The position numbers were made by a program, and so were the translations under genes. This document shows, one piece after another, positions 1 to 5,132 of a DNA stretch of 8,633 bases (its first letter is position 1; each line of letters starts with the position of its first letter). The notes beneath the pieces were generated by a model. The model saw only the letters and a list, made by a program, of their open reading frames with translations. It was not told the origin of the DNA and searched no databases. The DNA is from JBAYVY01 sp041674345 (GTDB taxonomy: Bacteria; Planctomycetota; Phycisphaerae; Phycisphaerales; Zrk34), in the NCBI GenBank assembly GCA_041674345.1, contig JBAYVY010000142.1, positions 1 to 8,633 of the forward strand. The letters run 5' to 3'.

Positions 1-1481
1 CCCAGCGTGCCGATCAGCAACATCCACCACAATCCCGTCACCGCCCACCCCACGGGTCTCCGCTTCGCCGCCCTCATCGCCAACACCACCGCGGTCGCGC
101 CCGCCGCCAACCATCCCCAACCCAACCACCCCCACATCGCCGCGACCATCCCCCACGGCGAAACCGCCTCCGTGAACGACCGACAGTAAAACACCCCATA
201 TGTCGGCAACACCAACCACACCGACAACAACGCCGCGCTTCGCCACCAGTTGCGGGAATTTTCGATTTCCGATTTCCGATTTCCGATTTGAGGACAGGCG
301 ACCCCGGCCAAGCCGCGGACGGCATGGCCGGGCTTGGGGGGCAAATCGGAAATCGGAAATCGAAAATCGAAAATCCTGCCCGCTCCCATTCCCATCAACC
401 CCAACACCCCCGTCATCGCCCACACGCACGCCGGGCCGAACCACCCCGGCATCGGCCCCGGAAATCCCTTCGGGTCCATCGCCTGGCGCGGCCACTGCAC
501 ACCCAGCACATAATTCGCCGCGCTGTTCGCCGTCAACTCCCAAGGCCCGATCCCCCGGTTGAACTCCGCGATCCAATCCAATCCCGACCGCTTCCAATTC
601 GCATGTTCATTCTCATCCCCCTCCATCGGCACAATCGCCGTATTCTCGATGTACGTGTTGTACCGCAGGTAGTAAACCCCCGGCGGCGCGACCACCCCCG
701 CCAATCCCACCACCAACATCAACACCTTGAATGTCCCTCGCACCCAACCCCCGAAACTTCCGGGGGCGGGGCTTCCGGGGCTTCCATCGCTTCCGGGGGC
801 GGGGGCGGGGGTCAACGCGACGAACAGGGGTGACATTCCCACCACCAGCAGCGCCGTCGCATGAAACATCACCGCCGCCGCTCCGCACAACACCCAACCC
901 ATCCACAACAGCCCCCCCCGCCATCTCCCCTTGCCGGGGTTCCGGGGGTTCCGGTGGTTCCGGGGGTTCCGGTGGTTCCGGGGGTTCCGGTGGTTCCTGG
1001 GGTTTGGGGGATTCCGGGGGCGCCACCACAGTAACAACAACCCCGCGAACATCGTCACAAAAAACCACGTCTGCATGTACATCTTCGCATCACGCGAATA
1101 CGTCATCCCGAACGCGCTGCACGTCGCCAACGCCGCCGCCGCCAGCGACACCCGCCGGTCGAACATCTGTCTGGCCAGCAGATAAATCGCCGGTATGAAC
1201 AGCGTCCCGCACACCGCCGGCACCAGCCGCATCATCCCCGGCGTCAACAACGCCACCTTCCCCAACGCCCATGTGCAAACATAATGCAGCGGCACAAACC
1301 CCTCCCCCTTCAGCCGCGCCATCAACTGATCGAAACTCCCCAGCACCCGCTGATACGTCGCCACCTCATCGCCCCACAGCGTCGGTCGATCCATGCGATA
1401 AAACCGCAGCCCAGCGCCGATCACCGTCAACGCCAAAAGCGCGATCCCCGTCCACCGATGTTTACGCACATCCTCTGTCAT
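1..1481 (-). CDS. GT39/PMT-family membrane glycosyltransferase, N-terminal 493 residues (3' end outside window)
   Basis: Probably an inner-membrane glycosyltransferase that uses a polyprenyl-phosphate sugar donor, like the ArnT/PMT (GT39) family. The frame was read by hand: from ATG at 1479-1481 there is no stop down to base 3, so the gene runs off the window. Residues 10-26 form a first membrane segment. LWGDE (D38, E39) is the acidic pair expected in the first extracytoplasmic loop of GT39 enzymes. GFVPLHY (61-67) and YSRDAKMY (128-135) are further family-like motifs. Many hydrophobic, Trp/Gly/Ala-rich segments follow, including about 83-103, 111-128, 138-153, 183-215 and 243-265. Three low-complexity inserts made of repeat DNA interrupt it: residues 155-182 (Arg-Asn-Pro/His), 224-241 (Pro/Gly/Ser) and 369-408 (palindromic element). 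All keep the frame. The gene is divergent from the methyltransferase. The family is fairly secure; the sugar, acceptor and exact subfamily are unknown, and the gene may be non-functional despite its open frame. Confidence 0.8.
   Translation of the reverse strand, partial: MTEDVRKHRWTGIALLALTVIGAGLRFYRMDRPTLWGDEVATYQRVLGSFDQLMARLKGEGFVPLHYVCTWALGKVALLTPGMMRLVPAVCGTLFIPAIYLLARQMFDRRVSLAAAALATCSAFGMTYSRDAKMYMQTWFFVTMFAGLLLLWWRPRNPPNPRNHRNPRNHRNPRNHRNPRNPGKGRWRGGLLWMGWVLCGAAAVMFHATALLVVGMSPLFVALTPAPAPGSDGSPGSPAPGSFGGWVRGTFKVLMLVVGLAGVVAPPGVYYLRYNTYIENTAIVPMEGDENEHANWKRSGLDWIAEFNRGIGPWELTANSAANYVLGVQWPRQAMDPKGFPGPMPGWFGPACVWAMTGVLGLMGMGAGRIFDFRFPISDLPPKPGHAVRGLAGVACPQIGNRKSEIENSRNWWRSAALLSVWLVLPTYGVFYCRSFTEAVSPWGMVAAMWGWLGWGWLAAGATAVVLAMRAAKRRPVGWAVTGLWWMLLIGTL
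256..376. repeat. Palindromic element of 7-bp units inserted in frame in the glycosyltransferase gene
   Basis: Two 35-bp arms, 256-290 and 342-376, are inverted copies matching at 33 of 35 positions. Each arm consists of GATTTCC/GATTTTC heptamers, or the complement. The 51-bp centre holds two competing hairpins: CCCGGCCA (303-310) with TGGCCGGG (325-332), and CCAAGCC (308-314) with GGCTTGG (331-337). On the minus strand the element is read through without a stop as residues 369-408, a charged/polar peptide that begins RIFDFRFPISDL and ends near QIGNRKSEIENS. It lies between hydrophobic segments. The arrangement resembles in-frame palindromic elements such as those of Rickettsia, but I cannot assign it to a named family. 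Confidence 0.85.
759..812. repeat. GC-rich CTTCCGGGGGCGGGG-type repeat inside the glycosyltransferase gene
   Basis: Irregular direct repeats of CTTCCGGGG and GGGGGCGGGG. On the minus strand they encode residues 224-241, a Pro/Ala/Gly/Ser stretch with PAPGS-like units, between the hydrophobic segment ending near residue 215 and the next starting near 243. It is therefore probably an extramembrane loop. The same DNA word, in the opposite orientation relative to transcription, occurs in the linker of the LptD-like gene (5627-5676, 5802-5815). Confidence 0.8.
936..1019. repeat. 9/18-bp GGTTCCGGG/GGTTCCGGT tandem array
   Basis: The array alternates GGTTCCGGG and GGTTCCGGT over about 80 bp and degrades toward 1019. 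On the minus strand each 9-mer encodes three residues (Arg-Asn-Pro or Arg-Asn-His), giving residues 155-182, a strongly basic stretch directly after the WW at 152-153. Because the period is a multiple of three, copy-number change would not shift the frame. A basic stretch next to a membrane span would be expected to face the cytoplasm (positive-inside rule). Confidence 0.9.
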
Positions 1482-1582
1482 TCAAACACCAACATTGTTT
1501 TACTTCCGGGGGCCGCTTGCGGCTTCGCATTCCCTCCACCCTCCCTGTGGCCCTTCCCCCCATTTCACGCTACATTGCCTCC
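1482..1582. promoter_or_regulatory. Divergent intergenic region with a perfect short palindrome
   Basis: About 100 bp separate the divergent glycosyltransferase and methyltransferase genes, so promoters for both should lie here. GCCGCTTGCGGC (1512-1523) is a perfect palindrome with 5-bp arms and a TT centre. It could be a small hairpin or an operator, but the surrounding GCTTGCGGCTTCGC wording also looks like a dispersed repeat. On the plus strand TACATT (1571-1576) is a weak -10-like hexamer only six bases before the methyltransferase ATG. I see no convincing -35 for either direction. Confidence 0.35.
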
Positions 1583-2410
1583 ATGAGCAAGCCCGACAAA
1601 AAATCCAAATCCCAAACCCTCGCCGCCAAAGCCGACAAATACAAACTCTATCTCAAAAGCGTTCAGGAACCCGGCTTTGAAATCGACTTCTTCACCCGCG
1701 TCTTCCGTGAACATTTCAAACGCAAACCCGTCATCCTCCGCGAAGACTTCTGCGGCACCGCCGCCGTCTGCGCCGAATGGGTCAAAAGCGATCCGAAGCG
1801 CATCGCAGTCGGCGTCGATCTCGACCCCGAACCCCTCGCCTGGGGCATGAAGCACATCCTCGCCAAACTCAAACCCGCCCAACTCCAGCGCGTCGAACTC
1901 GTCAAAGCCGATGTCCGCGATTCCCACCAAACCAAGGCCGACATCCTCGCCGCTCAAAACTTCAGTTTCTTCCTCTTCACCACCCGCGATGCCCTCCGCG
2001 CCTATTTCGCCGCCGCCCATTCCCATCTCAAACGCGAAGGCCTGATGGTCCTCGATATGTTCGGCGGGTCCGAGTGCCACGAGGAAAATTACTCCGACAA
2101 AATCAAAAAGAAGCACTTCACCTACATCTGGGAACACGCACGGTTCGATCCCACCACCCACCTGGCCACGTTCCATATCCACTTCAAGTTCCCCGACGGC
2201 TCCAAACTCAAAAACGCCTTCTCCTACGACTGGCGAATGTGGTCCATCCCCGAAGTCCGCGAACTGCTCCTCGAAGCCGGTTTCAAAGCGGTGCATGTCT
2301 ATTGGGAAGGCACCGACAAAAAAACCGGCGAAGGCGACAACGACTTCCGCATCCGAAAACACATCGAACCCGACCCCGCATGGATCGCATACATTGTCGC
2401 GGTGCGATGA
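1583..2410 (+). CDS. Class I SAM-dependent methyltransferase, substrate unknown
   Basis: A 275-residue cytosolic protein predicted to transfer a methyl group from S-adenosylmethionine. Residues 1-50 are lysine-rich and include DKYKLYLKSVQEP, typical of this subfamily. LREDFCGTAAVC (52-63) occupies the position of the glycine-rich SAM loop, with FCGTA replacing the classical GxGxG. GVDLDPEPL (77-85) supplies the acidic residue expected to bind the ribose of SAM. A hydrophobic strand, LMVLDMFGGSE, follows later in the Rossmann fold. I chose ATG 1583 because the family sequence begins there; the frame extends upstream to 1271 only as repetitive sequence antisense to the neighbouring gene. No Shine-Dalgarno precedes it (the upstream bases read TTGCCTCC), so initiation may be leaderless. 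The TGA stop overlaps the first unit of a heptamer array. The fold is well supported; the substrate cannot be inferred. Confidence 0.85.
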   Translation: MSKPDKKSKSQTLAAKADKYKLYLKSVQEPGFEIDFFTRVFREHFKRKPVILREDFCGTAAVCAEWVKSDPKRIAVGVDLDPEPLAWGMKHILAKLKPAQLQRVELVKADVRDSHQTKADILAAQNFSFFLFTTRDALRAYFAAAHSHLKREGLMVLDMFGGSECHEENYSDKIKKKHFTYIWEHARFDPTTHLATFHIHFKFPDGSKLKNAFSYDWRMWSIPEVRELLLEAGFKAVHVYWEGTDKKTGEGDNDFRIRKHIEPDPAWIAYIVAVR

Positions 2411-2464
2411 GGGGTGCGGTTTGCGGGGTGCGGGATGCGGCTTGCGGGGTGCGGGGCGCGGGAA
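2409..2464. repeat. Left heptamer array (GCGGGGT / GCGGGAT units)
   Basis: Eight consecutive 7-bp units: GAGGGGT, GCGGTTT, GCGGGGT, GCGGGAT, GCGGCTT, GCGGGGT, GCGGGGC, GCGGGAA. The first overlaps the methyltransferase TGA stop (2408-2410). The array is the inverse complement in type of the one at 2903-2972, and the two enclose the four-helix-bundle gene. It could fold with the right-hand array in a long transcript or act as an ill-conserved terminal inverted repeat. Confidence 0.9.
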
Positions 2465-2472
2465 TGCCATAT

Positions 2473-2500
2473 TTCTCACGATTTGCTGCTATGCTACGAT
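2473..2500 (+). promoter_or_regulatory. Candidate weak promoter of the four-helix-bundle gene
   Basis: TTCTCA (2473-2478) and TACGAT (2495-2500) are separated by 16 bp; each matches four of six positions of the sigma-70-type consensus. They lie in an AT-richer stretch just after the left repeat array and 28 bp before the ATG. This would give the small gene its own promoter inside the repeat-bounded unit. The match is weak and purely by eye. Confidence 0.3.
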
Positions 2501-2528
2501 TCTCGCCACCCGACAGGAACACCACATC

Positions 2529-2891
2529 ATGGCCAGAGACCATCGGAATCTCCAGGCATTCAAACTCGCCGATGAACTCGCCTTGACTGTTTATCAACAC
2601 ACGATCGGCTTTCCCACCGAAGAGCGATATGGGCTGTGTTCTCAAATGCGGCGTGCATCCGTTTCAGTTCCCACCAATATCGTTGAAGGATGCGCCCGCG
2701 AAACCGATGCCGATTATCGACGATTTTTGGTCATGGCATTCGGTTCATTGCGCGAGGTAGGTTACCTGATAGACTTGCCCAGCCGTTTAGGGTACATAAA
2801 TGACACTGTCGCAGCCCAACTGCACGAGCAGTACGATCACGCGGCAAGAGTTTTGTCTAATCTCATCAAACAGGTGCGAACGGACAAATAA
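2529..2891 (+). CDS. Four-helix-bundle protein (S23 / 23S rRNA intervening-sequence-protein family)
   Basis: A 120-residue cytosolic protein, the usual length for this family. NLQAFKLADEL (7-17), FPTEERYGLCSQMRRASVSV (28-47) and PTNIVEGCARE (48-58) are the family hallmarks. The rest is predicted helical and ends in a basic tail. Family members fold as four-helix bundles. Some are encoded in intervening sequences of 23S rRNA genes, and the related Avd protein is an accessory factor of diversity-generating retroelements; the biochemical role of stand-alone copies is unknown. ATG 2529 is preferred because family homology begins at once and AGGAAC (2515-2520) is a plausible ribosome-binding site eight bases upstream; an in-frame extension to 2295 only reads through the methyltransferase and repeats. 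Oppositely oriented heptamer arrays flank the gene, and its base composition looks less GC-rich than its neighbours, both hinting at acquisition. Confidence 0.9.
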   Translation: MARDHRNLQAFKLADELALTVYQHTIGFPTEERYGLCSQMRRASVSVPTNIVEGCARETDADYRRFLVMAFGSLREVGYLIDLPSRLGYINDTVAAQLHEQYDHAARVLSNLIKQVRTDK

Positions 2892-2902
2892 CCAATTACC
2901 CC

Positions 2903-2972
2903 ACCCCGCACCCCCCACCCCGCACCCCGCATCCCGCACCCCGCACCCCGCATCCCGCACCCCGCACAGCGC
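2903..2972. repeat. Right heptamer array (ACCCCGC / ATCCCGC units) adjoining the hisS start
   Basis: Ten uninterrupted 7-bp units: seven ACCCCGC-type (one reads ACCCCCC), two ATCCCGC and a last degenerate ACAGCGC. They are the reverse complement in type of the left array. The array starts 11 bp after the four-helix-bundle stop and ends five bases before the hisS ATG, so it fills the whole leader of hisS. There are no unique spacers, so it is not a CRISPR. Confidence 0.95.
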
Positions 2973-2977
2973 ATACC

Positions 2978-4255
2978 ATGAAACTTCAGGCACCCAAAGG
3001 CACACGCGACTATTACCCCGCTGAAATGGCCTGGCGTCGTTATCTCGAAGGTCACTGGCGGGCCGTCTCCATCCGCAACGGCTTCGAGGAAGTCGATGGC
3101 CCGATCTTTGAATCCCTCGACCTCTACAAAGTCAAGTCCGGCGAAGGCATCGTCAGTGAACTGTTCCACTTCACCGACCGGGGCGAACGTGAACTGGCCA
3201 TCCGCCCCGAGTTCACCCCCACACTCGCACGCATGGTCGCCGCCAAAGCCAATGCCCTGCCCCGACCGATCAAGTGGTTTTCCACGCCCAATCTCTGCCG
3301 CGCCGAACGCCCGCAGCGCGGCCGCCTCCGCGAGTTCCTCCAATGGAACGTCGATATGCTCGGCATGTCCGAAGCCATCGCCGACGCCGAGGTCATCTTC
3401 ACCTGCGTCGATCTGCTCCGCACGCTCGGCCTGCGCCCCCAGCACGTCAAGGTTCGCATCTCACACCGCGAAACCGTCCGCGCCATCCTCAGCAAACTCG
3501 GCGTGCCCGACGAAAAAATGATCGACGCCTTCGATCTTCTCGATCGCCGCGACAAACTTCCCGTCGAGGAATTCGTCAAACAAGCCGGCAACCTCGGCCT
3601 CGATGAGTTCAAGGTCGAGCGATTCAGCCAGATGTGCCGCCGCCGCTATCCCGCCGGCGACGTCGATCACCTCGAACGCTCCATCGGCATCGGCGCGATC
3701 CCCGATCTCGATGCGCTCGACCGTGAACTGTCCGCGTTCGGCATCTCCGACTGGTGCGAATACGACCTGGGCATCGTGCGCGGCCTGGCGTACTACACCG
3801 GCACCGTGTTCGAGGTGCATGAAGTCAGCGGGGCCGAGCGCGCCATGGCGGGCGGCGGTCGCTACGACAAACTCATCGAACTCATGGACGGCCCCCCCAT
3901 GCCCGCCGTCGGCTTCGGCATGGGGGATGTCGTTCTCTCGCTGGTGTTAACCGACAAGGGGTTGATGCCTTCCAACGTCATGCCGCCGGTCGATGCGTTC
4001 GTGATCGCCGCCGACGATGCCGCCAAGCCGCAATTGTCCCTCGTCACCGCCACACTCCGCGCCGCCGGCCTGCACACCCGCCTGTCTTATCGCAGCACCA
4101 CCAACGTCGGCAAGTTGTTGAAGGATGCCTCGTCCTGCAACGCAAGATTCGCCGTGATTCTCGACGCCAAAGCCGCCGCCCTGAAAAACATGACCACCGG
4201 CGAACAAGTCGAAGTCCCCATCCAAGAACTGGCCGCGAAGATTCAGGGGCGATGA
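2978..4255 (+). CDS. hisS: Histidine--tRNA ligase
   Basis: Charges tRNA-His with histidine using ATP; cytosolic class II aminoacyl-tRNA synthetase acting as a dimer. The length, 425 residues, is normal. The N-terminus APKGTRDYYPAE (5-16) is typical. Motif 2 is seen as RPEFTPTLAR (76-85) with the substrate loop CRAERPQRGRLREF (107-120). The histidine-specific motif is VRGLAYYTGTVFEV (267-280), with R268 retained. GGGRYD (292-297) is present. The motif 3 region, VGFGMGDVVL (311-320), lacks the usual Glu-Arg. A complete anticodon-binding domain follows from about residue 330, which argues against the shorter regulatory paralogue HisZ. Two positions differ from the common consensus: Ala271 where GLDYYTG has Asp, and Asp-Val where motif 3 normally has an Arg-containing segment. 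These may be lineage variants. The start abuts a repeat array and has no Shine-Dalgarno. Confidence 0.95.
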   Translation: MKLQAPKGTRDYYPAEMAWRRYLEGHWRAVSIRNGFEEVDGPIFESLDLYKVKSGEGIVSELFHFTDRGERELAIRPEFTPTLARMVAAKANALPRPIKWFSTPNLCRAERPQRGRLREFLQWNVDMLGMSEAIADAEVIFTCVDLLRTLGLRPQHVKVRISHRETVRAILSKLGVPDEKMIDAFDLLDRRDKLPVEEFVKQAGNLGLDEFKVERFSQMCRRRYPAGDVDHLERSIGIGAIPDLDALDRELSAFGISDWCEYDLGIVRGLAYYTGTVFEVHEVSGAERAMAGGGRYDKLIELMDGPPMPAVGFGMGDVVLSLVLTDKGLMPSNVMPPVDAFVIAADDAAKPQLSLVTATLRAAGLHTRLSYRSTTNVGKLLKDASSCNARFAVILDAKAAALKNMTTGEQVEVPIQELAAKIQGR

Positions 4256-4278
4256 TCCGCCGTAGCACCGCGCGTTTA

Positions 4279-4301
4279 GCGGGTGGCACGAAGTGCCCCG
4301 C
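4279..4301 (+). terminator. Hairpin downstream of hisS, possible terminator or dispersed repeat
   Basis: GGCAC (4285-4289) pairs with GTGCC (4293-4297) around a GAA loop. Outer GCGG (4279-4282) pairs with CCGC (4298-4301) across a two-base bulge. It lies 24 bp after the hisS stop. There is no T-tract, so intrinsic termination is uncertain. The surrounding wording (TAGCACCGCGCGTTTAGCGG) looks like part of a dispersed repeat. Confidence 0.4.
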
Positions 4302-4310
4302 TTCCGCCGC

Positions 4311-4415
4311 CAATGACGAATGACGAAACCCGAATGACGAATCAAACCCGAAATCCGAAACTCGAAAAGAAGAAGATTCACCAAGAGGGCCACAGAGAGC
4401 CACCGAGGAAGGCAA
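4311..4415. repeat. Degenerate heptamer repeats (AATGACG / AAACCCG / AAATCCG) and a purine-rich tail
   Basis: From 4311 the sequence runs in roughly 7-bp steps: AATGACG, AATGACG, AAACCCG, AATGACG, a broken unit, then AACCCG, AAATCCG, AAACTCG. A purine-rich stretch (about 4366-4412) follows that reads like an ACCAAGAGGGCCACAGAGAG element. No credible coding sequence is present. Short ORFs that read it give repeat-like peptides. Confidence 0.7.
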
Positions 4416-4624
4416 TCAATCGCAGCCAGCCGTGCGATAACGAGGTTCAGTCAGACCGTCACTATAGATGATCGAACGGCTCGGCTGCTCAATACGCAAT
4501 TGGGTGCCACGGCTTGGGCTTCGGCTTTGCGGACGAGATTGGAAAACAGCAGAACATCGAAGCTATTGCCAACTTGGCATTGCCAAATCTGAATGAAGAG
4601 GCGAAGCCGGAAGCCATTGAAGAT
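4416..4624. other. Intergenic stretch with no recognised gene
   Basis: This approximately 200-bp region is less GC-rich than its surroundings. It contains a small palindromic block around TTGCCAACTTGGCATTGCCAA (4567-4587). Open frames exist on both strands, but none has a family resemblance I can name or a start with a ribosome-binding site. It may be another dispersed repeat, the remnant of a displaced gene, or sequence joined to the adjacent transposase relic. Confidence 0.4.
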
Positions 4625-4935
4625 GACCGGCTCGATCAACCGCTCGATCTGTTCCAACACCAATCGTTCCACGCTCAACATCCCGCGCCACAACTGATCC
4701 GCGGGCGCGTCGCTCATCGACACCGACATTTCACGCAATCACGCGATCGCGCGATCGCGCCGATCGTCCAGCCGCTCTTGCCCGCTGTGTGTGACAAACC
4801 TTGTCGATCCAGTATCTCGCGGATGTTGTTCTTGATCGCCGTTCGCCGGCCCACCAAGGTATGCCGATACGCGATCAGATTCCGCCACTGTCGCACCCGG
4901 CTCGACGGCAGGTCCACCGTCGGCAACTGATTCAT
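4625..4935 (-). pseudogene. IS110-family transposase fragment, frameshifted relic
   Basis: Read on the minus strand, the first part gives NQLPTVDLPSSRVRQWRNLI, then YRHTLVGRRTAIKNNIREIL and an RQG...GKSGW tract. This resembles the middle of IS110 transposases, between the N-terminal DEDD catalytic domain and the C-terminal Transposase_20 domain. After about 4760 the similarity moves to another frame: SDAPADQLWRGMLSVERLVL, ending near IEPV at 4625. The N-terminal catalytic region and the C-terminal domain are both missing, and no insertion-sequence ends are recognisable. At the frame switch GCGATCGC occurs twice in tandem (4743-4758). Removing one copy restores the downstream frame, leaving one TGA (4739-4741 on the plus strand reads TCA). 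The copy is therefore inactive and old. Confidence 0.7.
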
Positions 4936-5070
4936 CGCTGACATGATGCACCTCATCCTTGAAGGCCGCTCGACGCCGCCATCCGTGGCAACGCCTCTAC
5001 CACCTATATGTAGCCCCCACCCCGCCCCACGCGTCACGCACCTCCCCCAAGTCCCTATCCCCCGCCCCGG
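4936..5070. other. Spacer between the IS110 relic and the lptD promoter
   Basis: C-rich sequence without a supported gene. The LptD-like reading frame stays open back to 4959, but that extension lies upstream of the promoter and has no secretion signal, so I treat it as non-coding. The CCCCACCCCGCCCCACGCG wording (5015-5033) again looks repeat-like. Confidence 0.5.
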
Positions 5071-5098
5071 TTGTGGTTCGCCGCGCAACGTCTATAAT
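5071..5098 (+). promoter_or_regulatory. Sigma-70-type promoter of the LptD-like gene
   Basis: TTGTGG (5071-5076) and a perfect TATAAT (5093-5098) are separated by 16 bp. The expected transcription start, about 5105, gives a leader of nearly 28 bases. AGAGG (5121-5125) then lies seven bases before ATG 5133, a well-placed ribosome-binding site. This is the clearest promoter in the window and fixes the gene start against longer upstream frames. Confidence 0.7.
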
Positions 5099-5132
5099 CG
5101 CCACAGTTTTTGCGATTGCGAGAGGTCGCTTC

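Noticed and set aside
613..1068. Proline-rich minus-strand ORF (Pro-Glu repeats)
   Set aside because: It is an alternative frame across the GGTTCCGG repeat. The overlapping frame from 1481 has membrane segments and GT39 motifs on both sides of the repeat.
1271..1582. Upstream extension of the methyltransferase frame
   Set aside because: The extra residues are Pro/Ser/Arg-rich sequence antisense to the glycosyltransferase, and they carry no family similarity. Homology starts at ATG 1583.
1565..2479. Long minus-strand ORF (304 aa) opposite the methyltransferase
   Set aside because: Its Gly/Phe/Glu/Asp-rich composition is what results from reading a GC-rich gene backwards. It has no family resemblance, and the plus-strand protein has clear SAM-binding motifs.
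2295..2528. Upstream extension of the four-helix-bundle frame
   Set aside because: It reads the end of the methyltransferase out of frame and the heptamer array. A ribosome-binding site and family homology support ATG 2529.
2903..2972. CRISPR array
   Set aside because: The 7-bp units are contiguous with no unique spacers, and there are no cas genes.
4743..4758. GCGATCGC pair as a cyanobacterial HIP1 signature
   Set aside because: HIP1 is defined by genome-wide abundance. Two tandem copies inside a decayed transposase are better explained as a local duplication, and the rest of the window does not look cyanobacterial.
4514..4930. Plus-strand ORF of 138 residues
   Set aside because: Much of it is antisense to the IS110 relic, with no ribosome-binding site and no recognisable family.
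4959..5132. Longer N-terminus for the LptD-like protein
   Set aside because: It would begin upstream of the TATAAT promoter and place the signal peptide more than 70 residues inside the protein.
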